The notes under the pieces are model-generated. The model was given only the letters and a program-made list of their open reading frames with translations, searched no databases and was not told the DNA's origin. The position numbers were made by a program, and so were the translations under genes. A stretch of DNA of 59,425 bases from Thermoplasmata archaeon (GTDB taxonomy: Archaea; Thermoplasmatota; E2; DHVEG-1), in the NCBI GenBank assembly GCA_003942085.1, contig DQIQ01000001.1, forward strand, positions 88,950 to 148,374, read 5' to 3'. Positions 44,257-54,110 of this stretch are shown here, in pieces; position 1 is the stretch's first letter; each line of letters opens with the position of its first letter.

Positions 44257-44333
44257 GGAAGCTAAATATTCCAAAAGATTATTATAGGGATAGTATTTTA
44301 TTGGGTGAATAAAGAGAAAGAGGGTGTTAGAAG

Positions 44334-44552
44334 ATGGAGGAAGTTCTCTACAACATAGAAATACATAGGAATGATGGAAATTATATGGGAAAGATTTATT
44401 CTGATATCGATGGAGTAAAAGAATTCGAAAACAACAGAATCGACCGCCTACTTCGCGACATCATCGTTGATATGCAGCTTGCATTAGATGATGAATTCTC
44501 CACAAGAACGACCGCGACCGATCTGCCGGAATTCACCGATGAGATAAAATAA
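44334..44552 (+). CDS. Small acidic protein, unknown
   Basis: A 72-residue protein (begins MEEVLYNIEIHRNDGNYMGK) with an N-terminal beta hairpin-like stretch and a helix NRIDRLLRDIIVDMQLALDD. GAGGGTGTTAGAAG precedes the ATG. It lies between uL30 and rpo6 on the same strand where uL15/secY would usually be. No family is recognised. Confidence 0.65.
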   Translation: MEEVLYNIEIHRNDGNYMGKIYSDIDGVKEFENNRIDRLLRDIIVDMQLALDDEFSTRTTATDLPEFTDEIK

Positions 44553-44672
44553 AACAGACCTGTTCCTTAAAAATCACTGTTCTCTCCAAAAAATAGGGAT
44601 ATTTGAGGGCAATATTTTTAAAGGTTTCTGTTATTTGGGCTTCTACCTATCCCGATACTTCGGAGGATGACT

Positions 44673-44858
44673 GTGGCGTATACTCGCTTTGAGAAAGCAC
44701 GAATCATTGGCGCACGAGCCTTACAACTTTCGATGGGGGCACCATCGATCTTAGCTGAGATACCAAAAGAAATGATAGACCCCGTTGAAATCGCGATGCT
44801 TGAGTATGACGAAGGCGCTATCCCAATTACTGTGAAACAAAAGGAAATAAAAGCTTAG
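44673..44858 (+). CDS. rpo6: RNA polymerase subunit Rpo6 (RpoK/omega)
   Basis: A 61-residue subunit with YTRFEKARIIGARALQLSMG and DPVEIAMLEYDEGAIPITV, the Rpb6/omega core that clamps the large subunit. GGAGG at 44662-44666 directly abuts an ATG (44667) but is six bases before GTG at 44673, so the GTG is the better start. ATTTTTAAAGG near 44616 can serve as TATA box. Confidence 0.93.
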   Translation: MAYTRFEKARIIGARALQLSMGAPSILAEIPKEMIDPVEIAMLEYDEGAIPITVKQKEIKA

Positions 44859-44873
44859 ATTTGAGGAACAACT

Positions 44874-45500
44874 ATGGCTGAAGAAAAGCAAGCTGTGGAA
44901 ACAGAACCAACGATGATGGTGTCTGAAGAGACCTATATGACCTCAGGAGTACATATCGGGACCCGACAGAAAACCGCTGATATCAAAGAGTTCATCTACA
45001 AAGTACGGAACGATGGGTTATACATCATTGATGTGAAAAAAACAGATGAGCGGATAAAGGCCGCCGCGAAGTTTCTTGCAAAATACGACCCAGCGAAAGT
45101 CCTGGCGGTTTCCGTTCGACAATATGGACAAAAGCCAGTAAGGAAACTTGGGGAAACGACCGGCATCCAAGTACTCGACGGACGATTCCAGCCCGGGACC
45201 CTTACAAATCCAAACGCAAAGACGTTCCTCGAACCAGAGATCATTTTGCTGACAGATCCTCTCGCAGATATCCAGGCGTTACATGAGGCGAAAAACATCG
45301 GGATCCCTGTCCTTGCACTCTGCGACACAAACAATGAAACGAAATACATAGATTATGTGATCCCAACGAACAACAAAGGACGACGCGCTCTTGCCCTGAT
45401 ATACTGGTTGCTCGCTAGAGCGATCCTTCGAGAGCAAGGTAAAATTAAATCTGACGAGGAATTCTCGACAACCGTCGAAGATTTCGAAGCTGAAATTTAA
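44874..45500 (+). CDS. rps2: Ribosomal protein uS2
   Basis: A 208-residue protein with [35 protein letters not shown] and [20 protein letters not shown], and [14 protein letters not shown] near the end. It follows rpo6 by 15 nt. The rpo6-uS2 pairing (with enolase often between) is common in euryarchaea; enolase is not present here. Confidence 0.96.
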   Translation: MAEEKQAVETEPTMMVSEETYMTSGVHIGTRQKTADIKEFIYKVRNDGLYIIDVKKTDERIKAAAKFLAKYDPAKVLAVSVRQYGQKPVRKLGETTGIQVLDGRFQPGTLTNPNAKTFLEPEIILLTDPLADIQALHEAKNIGIPVLALCDTNNETKYIDYVIPTNNKGRRALALIYWLLARAILREQGKIKSDEEFSTTVEDFEAEI

Positions 45501-45549
45501 ATAGTTTTTTAATGTCGTTGCCGATACAAACAGCTCAAAGGAGATACCT

Positions 45550-46719
45550 TTGGAAGAAAAAATCACGGACAATATCATCCTTATCGGTACTGCTCATATT
45601 TCTGAAGAGAGTGTTAACGAAGTACGGAAAGCCATCGAAACCTACAAACCAGATATCGTAGCAGTTGAGCTGTGTCAACGTCGCTTTGAAGCGATTACAA
45701 AAAAAGATCAATGGGAAAATACCCCGGTCACGGCGCTCATCAAATCCAATAATGCGTATTTTATGCTTGCACAAACCTTCCTTTCCTCGATTCAACGGAA
45801 ACTCGGAGAGGAGTACGGCATCCAACCAGGCTCTGAAATGATCGCTGCGATGCAAGAGGCGGAGAAGTACCACCTGAATGTCGCCCTAGTCGACCGGGAT
45901 ATCACGGTTACGCTCAAGCGGGCCTGGCGGACCATGGGATTTCGCGAGAAATTCAGGGTCGTTTGGGAGTTTCTCAAAGCAATGCTTGGGTATGACGAAG
46001 GCGAACTTAACGAACTCGACCTTAAAGAACTGATGAAACAGGATGTGCTCTCCCAGATGATGGAGGAGTTCAGTAAGATTGCACCAAGTGCTGCTAAAGT
46101 GCTGATCACCGAGCGAGACCAATATATCGCACAGAAGATCTTTGAGGAAAGCAAGAAAGGAAAGGTCGTTGCAGTCGTCGGTGCCGGACACATTAATGGC
46201 ATCAAGAAACATCTTGAGAAACAGGACCTAAATGCAGATCTGCACGAACTTGAGCAGATCCCAAAGAAACGTGTGAATCTTGTGAAGGTTGTTGAGGTTG
46301 CTATACCAGTGATTTTTTTCGCGGTTATCGCCTGGATATTCTATTCTACGGGGATTGACCCCTGGAATAAAATCAAGGATATATTCCTGGTATGGTTCCT
46401 TGTCCATGGTATTCTGTCTGGAGTTGGTGTAGCAATCGCACGTGGGCATCCCTTATCTATTCTTACTGCGTTTGTTGCTGCACCGTTCACGTCGCTCGAG
46501 CCGTTTTTCGCCCCAGGGTGGTTCGCTGGTGCTGTCGAAGCAAAATTACGAAAACCTCTGATAAAAGATTTCCAGGATTTAAGCAGGATTGAAAATATGC
46601 GTGGTTTTTTTAAAAACAAGGTTATCCGTCTTCTGATGGTTGTCGCCTTGGCAAACCTTGGCAGTATTATCGGCACTATCATTGCCCTTCCGTGGATTCT
46701 GAGCCTTGGGCTTGGCTAA
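45550..46719 (+). CDS. TraB/PrgY-family membrane protein
   Basis: The 389-residue protein has the TraB signature GTAHISEESVNEVRKAIETY and VAVELCQRRFEAI at the N-terminus, VVGAGHINGI near residue 213, and membrane helices in the last third (VAIPVIFFAVIAWIFYSTG; LLMVVALANLGSIIGTIIAL). TraB proteins are Tiki-like putative metalloproteases; the GTAH and GxGH His residues fit that. GGAGATACC before TTG at 45550 supports the non-ATG start. ATTTAAATAG at 45494 may be the promoter. Confidence 0.9.
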   Translation: MEEKITDNIILIGTAHISEESVNEVRKAIETYKPDIVAVELCQRRFEAITKKDQWENTPVTALIKSNNAYFMLAQTFLSSIQRKLGEEYGIQPGSEMIAAMQEAEKYHLNVALVDRDITVTLKRAWRTMGFREKFRVVWEFLKAMLGYDEGELNELDLKELMKQDVLSQMMEEFSKIAPSAAKVLITERDQYIAQKIFEESKKGKVVAVVGAGHINGIKKHLEKQDLNADLHELEQIPKKRVNLVKVVEVAIPVIFFAVIAWIFYSTGIDPWNKIKDIFLVWFLVHGILSGVGVAIARGHPLSILTAFVAAPFTSLEPFFAPGWFAGAVEAKLRKPLIKDFQDLSRIENMRGFFKNKVIRLLMVVALANLGSIIGTIIALPWILSLGLG

Positions 46720-46770
46720 ATGTTTTTATCCCAACGAGTCATAACTCACCTCACAGACATTGAGGATGCC

Positions 46771-47511
46771 ATGGCTGAGAAAAGAAAGTTCTACACCTCA
46801 TTTCATGATCTTTCTCCCCGGGAATACATGTACATACCTAAAGGGAGCCTGCAGCTAGGAAAACCAGGATCGTTTAGCAGAATCGAACTGGGTCATCTCA
46901 TCATCGCAATCGGGGTGCTTACTGTCGCATTTTCATTTACGTTTTCAAAAAATAATCTTCTTTTTTTCGTTTTAGGTTCTCCTATTGATATACAGTCTTA
47001 CTTTTTTTTTATGCCGATAGCTTTTTTAGGCATCGTCACTGCCTTCTTCATCCATGAGCTCTCCCATAAATTTGTCGCACAAAAATATGGTCTCTGGTCT
47101 GAGTTTCGCATGTATCCCCGTGGCTTATTTTTATCAGTCATCATTGCATTTTTCACCGGCCTTGTGTTTGCTGTACCCGGAGCAGTGATGTTCCGAGGTG
47201 ATGCTCGGTCATTTGAAACAGGAAGAATCGCTGCTGCCGGACCGCTCTCAAACATCGGCATTGCGGTAGTCACCTACATCTTCTATCATTTTTTGTTTTT
47301 CAAGTTGGGGTTCTGGGGGACGCTTGTCGGGTTTATCTGCCTTGTTAATTTATTGCTCGCAACATTTAATTTATTACCGTTCGGTCCTCTTGATGGAAAA
47401 AAGGTGCTGCTCTGGAACGAACTCGTCTGGTTTGTCTTATTCTCGGTTTCGGTGCTACTCTTAAGCGGGATGTTTATTGGTGGGAATTTGCTCACTAGTT
47501 TTTTTGCTTAA
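46771..47511 (+). CDS. Site-2-protease-family (M50) intramembrane metalloprotease
   Basis: The 246-residue multi-pass protein carries the zinc motif HELSH within a membrane helix (VTAFFIHELSHKFVAQKYGL) and the partner Asp in FNLLPFGPLDGKKVL. These enzymes cut transmembrane substrates. GAGGATGCC precedes the ATG at 46771; an ATG directly on the traB stop (46720) is the alternative. The TraB-like and M50 genes together suggest a membrane proteolysis unit; this is inference. Confidence 0.9.
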   Translation: MAEKRKFYTSFHDLSPREYMYIPKGSLQLGKPGSFSRIELGHLIIAIGVLTVAFSFTFSKNNLLFFVLGSPIDIQSYFFFMPIAFLGIVTAFFIHELSHKFVAQKYGLWSEFRMYPRGLFLSVIIAFFTGLVFAVPGAVMFRGDARSFETGRIAAAGPLSNIGIAVVTYIFYHFLFFKLGFWGTLVGFICLVNLLLATFNLLPFGPLDGKKVLLWNELVWFVLFSVSVLLLSGMFIGGNLLTSFFA

Positions 47512-47559
47512 ATCTGGTGGGGAAATGTATATATTCAGCATATCCGATATTTTCATTGG

Positions 47560-48387
47560 ATGAAAACATTAGGTGTGTACACCAAGGATTTTTCTTTGTA
47601 TCATGACATTATAAAAGCGTTAAAAACACGAAAAGTCGCGTATGTCTCTCTTTCATCATTTGATGACCTACCTAGAAGAATCGGTGTCATTCTCACGTCA
47701 CAAAACGAACTGAAAGAGATACGTTTGAGCAAGAAAGTTGCCGCGGATGCATACGATTCCATTGATTATGCGATTGATCTAGCGGTACAGAAACTGACAG
47801 GAAAAGAGCTGTACTCCAAGATTTATATCGGCATCGACCCTGGAGAACGACCAGGTGTCGCAATCGTTTGCGACGATATTTTAATTCAAAAGATTCAGGT
47901 CGATGACCCGGAACATGTAGCATCGGAGATAAAACGTTTTGTAAAGTTCTATCCGTCAAAAGAAACCTTCATCCGTATCGGACACGGGTCAATGATCAAT
48001 AGAAACCGCATCATCAACTCGCTGATTCCCTTAAAGATACCCATCGAAATTGTTGACGAGACACGAACAACCCCGGCGCAACAGAAACGACGATGCGTAC
48101 GAAACATCGAAGCAGCGGCAGCAATAGCGTTACTGTCAGGCGGCAGGGTGCAATCTACTCTCCCCATCGAAACCTCTAGGGGGGCCATTAAAAACGTCCA
48201 GAAACGAAGCCGGCAGCTCAGTGAAGGGAGATTTTCGATATCTGAAAAAACCGCGCTCCAAGTTCTACGAGGTGAAATCAGTCTGTTGGAGGCCATTGAG
48301 AAAGAAAGAACCACTGGACCAGTTCCTCCGAATGTAAAAAAAATGAAAAAGAATCATCATTTTCTCGAAGGGAACCCTCATTTTTAA
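47560..48387 (+). CDS. RNase H-fold (RuvC/YqgF-like) protein, unknown
   Basis: The 275-residue protein has an N-terminal alpha/beta part (LGVYTKDFSLYHDIIKALKT) and, from about residue 88, an RNase H-like core beginning YIGIDPGERPGVAIV, with FIRIGHGSMINRNRIINSL and IEIVDETRTTPAQQKRR, followed by a helix EAAAAIALLSGG. The acidic residues in IGIDPG and IVDE could be catalytic, as in YqgF/RuvC. TGTATATATTC lies 30 bp before the ATG and no Shine-Dalgarno is present. Its end overlaps the converging gene by 110 bp. Confidence 0.75.
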   Translation: MKTLGVYTKDFSLYHDIIKALKTRKVAYVSLSSFDDLPRRIGVILTSQNELKEIRLSKKVAADAYDSIDYAIDLAVQKLTGKELYSKIYIGIDPGERPGVAIVCDDILIQKIQVDDPEHVASEIKRFVKFYPSKETFIRIGHGSMINRNRIINSLIPLKIPIEIVDETRTTPAQQKRRCVRNIEAAAAIALLSGGRVQSTLPIETSRGAIKNVQKRSRQLSEGRFSISEKTALQVLRGEISLLEAIEKERTTGPVPPNVKKMKKNHHFLEGNPHF

Positions 48388-49018
48388 CCACCCTGTATTT
48401 GGACTTCCCAGCACATCGTTTTTTGAAAAGGAATGCTTCTTTCTCCTTTTTACTGAGGTCCACCCTGAAAACTTTCGTGACATTTCGAAGCTCATGGTAA
48501 CCGATAATTTTCTTTCTGGTATTCTCCAGAAACGCTCGAACCGCTGCGTCCTCCTTTCCCTCCAAGAGAAAAATTTGTCTTCCATAGAAAGTAATCCTGT
48601 AAATCGAAGGAAAATATTTCCGTAACGTTAAGAATTGCTGATGGACATTTGCTCCTGCTGGGACGAAAAACCCTTTCGTCATGATCTCCTGAACCATATC
48701 AAGGGTTTTCCCTCGTATCCCCGGCCACACGCAGGTTTTACTGGGAATGTCATTGGTCCACATATATACCGTTGACTTTCTGAGATTATGGTCTTTAGCA
48801 GCCTGATATTTTGATTTACCATTCCTTATTTCATCCCGGACTTTATCTATCAATATCTTTTGCTTCACTATTTTTATCCGAATATCTTTTGTGATTGTCC
48901 ATACACTTTGATATGGCATGTTAAAATCTCGGGCTATCTGGGATTTTGATTTACCATTCAATACCTGTTCCCTGATGGTAGTGACCATTTCTTTTGAATG
49001 TGGTTTCCCTCTTGACAT
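48278..49018 (-). CDS. Double helix-turn-helix protein, unknown C-terminal domain
   Basis: The 246-residue protein has two related HTH segments: EQVLNGKSKSQIARDFNMPY (residues ~18-37) and DEIRNGKSKYQAAKDHNLRK (~62-81), similar to resolvase/Hin-type HTH folds. The C-terminal part (FVPAGANVHQQFLTLRKYFP, ITFYGRQIFLLEGKEDAAVR) is a compact alpha/beta region of unknown type. No recombinase catalytic motif is seen. On the minus strand TTTATATGA near 49044 lies 26 bp before the ATG at 49018, so the transcript is probably leaderless. The last ~35 codons are antisense to the preceding gene. Confidence 0.65.
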   Translation of the reverse strand: MSRGKPHSKEMVTTIREQVLNGKSKSQIARDFNMPYQSVWTITKDIRIKIVKQKILIDKVRDEIRNGKSKYQAAKDHNLRKSTVYMWTNDIPSKTCVWPGIRGKTLDMVQEIMTKGFFVPAGANVHQQFLTLRKYFPSIYRITFYGRQIFLLEGKEDAAVRAFLENTRKKIIGYHELRNVTKVFRVDLSKKEKEAFLFKKRCAGKSKYRVVKNEGSLRENDDSFSFFLHSEELVQWFFLSQWPPTD

Positions 49019-49115
49019 CACTAACAAGTGTAAAAACTCATATAAAGAGATAATGGAAAATCAGGCGATAATAACCTGACTTCCGATGTTTTTTACTCAC
49101 TGCAAGAATGTTTTG

Positions 49116-52100
49116 TTATGTTTTATTGAACTGCCACCAGGCTTCAAGGCCTACATCATCATTTGTTCTCAGGATATTGCCCTCAGGGTCTCTGAATGAT
49201 CCGTAGACACGATACGTGCCTGTACCATGTGTCAAGTCTGATGCTCGGACATGACCATTGAAAATCGTATCCAGTGCGAGTTGATTACCGCTCGTGATGA
49301 TCCGTGATGTAGTCTCATTGATGGTATCATTATCAAGGAGCCATTTAGCTTGTGAGGTGTTATAGAACTGGATTTGAATCAACAGGTATCCCTTGATATC
49401 CGTGGATCCCGTGTTCTTGATCTTTGATTGGTTTCGATAATTGATCACCAGTCTCGGTGGGTTCATTCCGAGGAATTCATTGGAATACACGTTGACGTAT
49501 TCATTCCCAGTTGGTGTTGTTCCACTAATGTCTCTGCTGCTCCGTAGACACAATTTGGTGATCCCAGTTTTATTGATCCAGTTGAGATCACTCATTGTTA
49601 TTGCATTATATCCACTTGTGAACCTGGAAGTGCCTAAAGTTCCGCCATTCCCTGAGTAATAGTTTCTGAAGTAGTCTCCAGTTTGCATCGGATTATGCGG
49701 GTAGGTCGGCTGGCCGTTCTGAATCGTGATGTCGAAGTCCGTTGTCGAGTAATCATCCTTCTTATAGATGGAAAGGGTCGCATTATCAAGGTACGCATTT
49801 GAGGGTAATGCTGAGGTGTTAAAAAATACGAATCCACGGTAGATGTAGAATGTGGGTGGAAAATTTGCTACTTTATTTTGTCCGATTGTGATGTATGTCC
49901 CGGAGCTGCTGACGGTACCGGACGATGCGGTTTGTACCGTGTTGTAGTTGGAGCCAGAGTTGTAAATATAACCATCGCTGGATATCGAATATACCGTCAG
50001 GGTCGGATCGATGACAACAGGGAATGTCATCGCATTCAAATCAGAGACCTTCAATCCTGAGAGAAGATAGGTGGCACCGTTTAGATGAATGATACGATAG
50101 GTCAGTTTCTGCCGCACCGATTCGTTATTCATCTCGTAAGCTTCGCCAATCGGTAATGCACATTTGAACTGGCCGAGAACATCCTTGAAATCAACTCCTG
50201 CATCGGAGATGGTGACGTTCCCATCAAGCAACCCGGAACTGTTGTAGATGTTAAGGTTCTGATAATCGAGTTTGGTGATGAACACCAGATACGAGCTAGC
50301 ATCATTGAGCCCGTATTGTGATGGCGGGTGGTTCTGAAGCACTGTCTTTGTCGTGTTGCTCATTGTGATTTCTTCTTTAAGTCCAGTGTTACCGTAGCTC
50401 CAGGTGACATCCGTACCAGTGAATACACCTGGATACGTTATAGAATAATCGTTTGTTTGTCCCTGACTGCTCTGAACATTCTGAAGATACTGGTACGCCC
50501 AGTTGCTCTGCGGGTCAACATAGCCAACACCAACGAGTTTACTTCTGATGGCGTGAATTGTAGGATCATCGGATCGGTTATAGGCGAATGCGACTGGCCA
50601 GTCGTTCTGCGCATTAGATTTGAAATAAACGCCATATAACCCATGATTATTCCCTGTTCGGTATCCGTAGACGTACGCAGGATGATTGTTTGTGAGTTGA
50701 CCGATGGTGTTGTTGATAGGTGTCCAATTACCGTTATCCTCTTGGAAATTCACCGGTCCCTGGAACGTCTCCAGGATGTTTTCTCCAGAAGATGCGTTGT
50801 AGTAGGTGTTCCAGGTTAACCCCCGACCAATTAACGTGAGATTTTGTGGTGGGTTCGGTGGATCAGTAATATTGATGAACTGATTGCCCGTGTAACTATC
50901 TTTCAAGGTCGCAATACGGATGGTGGCATTTGCGGAAACATGGAAATGATGTCCTCCCGAACTATTCACGTTTGACGCATTGTCAACCGCCCAAATTGTG
51001 TAATTATATTGTCCGGCGGTCCAAGTATTCGAAAAGACATACTGGTAGATGTTCCCTGTTATATGTGTCATCGTGTAGTTATTCGATGAACCAGATGGTG
51101 GAGTGATTTGTACTTTGACTAAATTGACGCCACTGAAATTGTCCGTGACAGTTGCATTAATCGTGACATTATATCCGAATCCAACAGTATCCGGCGAATG
51201 AGTGACGTTCGTTATTACTGGTGGCCAGGCATCAAGGGTGTATCTACAAAACAACGAATATTGCCTTGCGGTAACATTGGGGTTCCATCCGATAATCTGT
51301 GGTGGAGAACCAAAGGTGTAGCTCCCGTTCCTCCATCCATTCCCCGATTCCTGAGGAGAAAAGGAAACCATAGCAAAAATCGTGTTCCCCCAGATAGATA
51401 AATAATACTGTGTGTTTTTCTTGAGCATGGGCATCGGGTTAAAGGAAAACGCGTACCATCCTGACGTTGTGCGCTGAACCTGCCCAGTAGAGCCTATGAG
51501 ATGTCCGTCGCTCGCCCGGTAAATCATGCACTGATATGTCGGAGTAAGTAATGTTGAACCATGTACATGCGCGGTGATATTGTGGACGAGTGCGTCCTCG
51601 GTCACCGTAAATTCTGATGCGCGGATGATATTACAGACATCATCGCTGAATACGCCGATGCGGATATCACCGAACGTATGATAACGGTTCAGATGGAACT
51701 TCGGTGACGTGCCGGAATCATTCGCGGAATAGCTTACTCCGGCTAGTCGATTGATTCTGGCTGTCGAGTTATAGGCCTCGATAGTAACATAATAATCGCC
51801 CTCCTTGATGCCGGATGGCAAAGAAAAAGTAATTGTGTGTGTGACGCCAGTTCTGTTGACCGTGATATTGTAATATCGATGGTCTTTTTCGACACCTGTT
51901 CTATTATAGAACGTCGCATGGATCATCACTCTATCGTTCGGGAGTACAGATTTTATTTTGTAGATCGTTTTTAAGGTGTCCGGAGCTGTCCCACCTGTCG
52001 TATTAAATGCTTCATAGGAAAGGTTCTCGAACCAGCAGTTGGGATTGACTAAAAAATAGCGACTCAGATTCCATGCGAGTTCCGCCGATACGTTCAAATC

Positions 52101-54092
52101 ATTTCTGTCAATGTATTTCAAGGCATCCCCATCAGTGTAATTATTACCAGATCTGTGGTACTGGTCCCATTCATAATATTTATCTTTCGCGATGCCAATA
52201 ACGTTTTCAATATCCTTATGGGAGCTGTACACCCCTTGCTCTGTCCCTAGGATTGGAAAATTTTCTGGTGGAAATAACGTGTATTCTGTTCGGTCTTCGT
52301 AATGAGATTCGTTGATGATTGCTCTGAAGACAGAAAGGTTACTGTGTCCCTCCTGATTTTGAATGGACATCTCTTGAACAGTATCAGATTGGTTAAATGC
52401 CAATTCATCAAGGACAAACCAGAATTTTATCGTATCATTATTATGGGAATCATTGTAATATTGTGCTCCGCGAAGCCCAAATTCCTCCCCTGTAGTAAAT
52501 AGAAATGTGAGGTTATATTTTGGAGTGATGTTATTGTCCGAGAAATATTTTGCTAAACCAAGAACCACGGCATTCCCGCAACCACTGTCTCCTGGCGTTT
52601 GACCCCATTGGCCATCGTACCTCGAGGAAATAATCGCGATATCTTTGGCATGATTGTTTGGATTGGTGATATTTCCAACGACATTGTATACATTGACTCC
52701 AGGTTGGTTCGGCGTCTCTGCTCGAAATGTCTCATTGAGATATCCACTTATCGTTGTTCCATTGCGGTTAGTTTTTAAAAATGCACCGACCGTGTTATTG
52801 ATGAAAAAGGTCGGTAGGGCTGGAGAACGTGCTGTAAAATTTGAAATAAACTGTGAAATGATACCACTAGGATTTTCCCAAATATTTACCGCAGGTTGCA
52901 CATAATGTTGATTATAAGTGTCATACAGAATGAATCCCTTACATTGTGGTTTTCCAGAATGGTTTTTAAATTGATTTATCTCCCAGAACCTAATCGTTTT
53001 TATTCCATAACAGAATAAGTAATCGCCGATATTAGGCTGCTCATCTCCAGAAATATATTTCAATATAAAGTTCAATAACGCTGATGACCTATTTTTTAGT
53101 TCATAATGATTCGGGATTCTGTCGATAAAAACAAAATCCGACTCCGGCCACCATCCAAAATCAAGATTATAGGTGAATGTGAGATTTTCATTGATATTAT
53201 CAACCAGAACCATTGAATAATTATCTAATATTTCTTTGATGTTTACCCCGGCGGATTGATTTATTCTGGCCACAGGATAACAACACTTCGCTGTGTTCGC
53301 AGTATATCCACGAGCATCATCGTGGATGAGGATGCATCCTGCTGCACTGGTGAGGTTATCGAGTTTATTTTGGCATTCTTCGGACTCGTTCATCAAATAT
53401 ACCATATCGAGTTGGTTGTTTGCATCCGGAAGAGGATCGCTTGATGATAGGTAACTGACGTTTCCAGCAAGTATTTGTTGGTTATTCAGTATTGTATAAT
53501 TTGTAACTGTTAATGAATAGTCATTGTATGTTCCCCCGAATGGCCATAGATCGGTTATGTTGATGGGTTGTATTTTTTCGTTGGTAAATATATAGTTGTG
53601 ATCTATGGTTGTGATATTTCGTTGTGGTGGAAACGCACTTGGGTAACCATAACTTTCTTTCTTTGAAACATTGTGGGGTAGTGTGTAGCTTTGGTTATTT
53701 ACTGTGAGCTGGAAATCATTAACCCAAATGACGCTCGTATAATTTCTAGTCCTAACATCTAATCTGTTGATGTGTTTGATTTGTTCGGGATGAGTATCTT
53801 GAAGACTTAGGTTCATATCCATTTCATTCAGTAAAATATTTTTTGTATAATTTCCGCCAAGAGAACCATAAGATCTTCCTCTTGGTATCTCATTTGGTGG
53901 ATATGCTTTGTAAGTTACATTTGCTAAAATTTTTGTCCATTTCCAGATGTAAGTCATGTTCAACGGATTTGGACTATTTATTCCCTGGTTCTGTCCTTCA
54001 CTTCCCTTTACGGGCGTAGTAATAATAATTGTCGTCATTGCGCTGACAATCATTATCATACAAATCATTGGACAACTTATTTTCTTGTTCAT
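49116..54092 (-). CDS. Very large secreted protein: M28-type peptidase domain, Ig-like modules, DNRLRE-type and C-terminal domains
   Basis: The 1658-residue exported protein has a signal segment (SCPMICMIMIVSAMTTIIIT) and dozens of N-x-S/T sequons. About residues 470-690 resemble an M28 aminopeptidase: IISSRYDGQWGQTPGDSGCG, FLFTTGEEFGLRGAQYY and YHRSGNNYTDGDA; the first zinc His (normally H-x-D) is Arg491. A PA-like insert precedes it. Next come Ig-like/triple-strand modules (ITNVTHSPDTVGFGYNVTIN), a wall-protein-like region (GTDVTWSYGNTGLKEEITMS), a DNRLRE-type module (YRGFVFFNTSALPSNAYLDN) and a ~90-residue C-terminal domain ending WWQFNKT, repeated in the gene at the window end. GGGGAG precedes the ATG at 54092; the ATG at 54110 is less likely. 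It probably degrades or binds extracellular protein. Confidence 0.85.
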   Translation of the reverse strand: MNKKISCPMICMIMIVSAMTTIIITTPVKGSEGQNQGINSPNPLNMTYIWKWTKILANVTYKAYPPNEIPRGRSYGSLGGNYTKNILLNEMDMNLSLQDTHPEQIKHINRLDVRTRNYTSVIWVNDFQLTVNNQSYTLPHNVSKKESYGYPSAFPPQRNITTIDHNYIFTNEKIQPINITDLWPFGGTYNDYSLTVTNYTILNNQQILAGNVSYLSSSDPLPDANNQLDMVYLMNESEECQNKLDNLTSAAGCILIHDDARGYTANTAKCCYPVARINQSAGVNIKEILDNYSMVLVDNINENLTFTYNLDFGWWPESDFVFIDRIPNHYELKNRSSALLNFILKYISGDEQPNIGDYLFCYGIKTIRFWEINQFKNHSGKPQCKGFILYDTYNQHYVQPAVNIWENPSGIISQFISNFTARSPALPTFFINNTVGAFLKTNRNGTTISGYLNETFRAETPNQPGVNVYNVVGNITNPNNHAKDIAIISSRYDGQWGQTPGDSGCGNAVVLGLAKYFSDNNITPKYNLTFLFTTGEEFGLRGAQYYNDSHNNDTIKFWFVLDELAFNQSDTVQEMSIQNQEGHSNLSVFRAIINESHYEDRTEYTLFPPENFPILGTEQGVYSSHKDIENVIGIAKDKYYEWDQYHRSGNNYTDGDALKYIDRNDLNVSAELAWNLSRYFLVNPNCWFENLSYEAFNTTGGTAPDTLKTIYKIKSVLPNDRVMIHATFYNRTGVEKDHRYYNITVNRTGVTHTITFSLPSGIKEGDYYVTIEAYNSTARINRLAGVSYSANDSGTSPKFHLNRYHTFGDIRIGVFSDDVCNIIRASEFTVTEDALVHNITAHVHGSTLLTPTYQCMIYRASDGHLIGSTGQVQRTTSGWYAFSFNPMPMLKKNTQYYLSIWGNTIFAMVSFSPQESGNGWRNGSYTFGSPPQIIGWNPNVTARQYSLFCRYTLDAWPPVITNVTHSPDTVGFGYNVTINATVTDNFSGVNLVKVQITPPSGSSNNYTMTHITGNIYQYVFSNTWTAGQYNYTIWAVDNASNVNSSGGHHFHVSANATIRIATLKDSYTGNQFINITDPPNPPQNLTLIGRGLTWNTYYNASSGENILETFQGPVNFQEDNGNWTPINNTIGQLTNNHPAYVYGYRTGNNHGLYGVYFKSNAQNDWPVAFAYNRSDDPTIHAIRSKLVGVGYVDPQSNWAYQYLQNVQSSQGQTNDYSITYPGVFTGTDVTWSYGNTGLKEEITMSNTTKTVLQNHPPSQYGLNDASSYLVFITKLDYQNLNIYNSSGLLDGNVTISDAGVDFKDVLGQFKCALPIGEAYEMNNESVRQKLTYRIIHLNGATYLLSGLKVSDLNAMTFPVVIDPTLTVYSISSDGYIYNSGSNYNTVQTASSGTVSSSGTYITIGQNKVANFPPTFYIYRGFVFFNTSALPSNAYLDNATLSIYKKDDYSTTDFDITIQNGQPTYPHNPMQTGDYFRNYYSGNGGTLGTSRFTSGYNAITMSDLNWINKTGITKLCLRSSRDISGTTPTGNEYVNVYSNEFLGMNPPRLVINYRNQSKIKNTGSTDIKGYLLIQIQFYNTSQAKWLLDNDTINETTSRIITSGNQLALDTIFNGHVRASDLTHGTGTYRVYGSFRDPEGNILRTNDDVGLEAWWQFNKT

Positions 54093-54110
54093 TTTTTTTT
54101 CTCCCCACAT

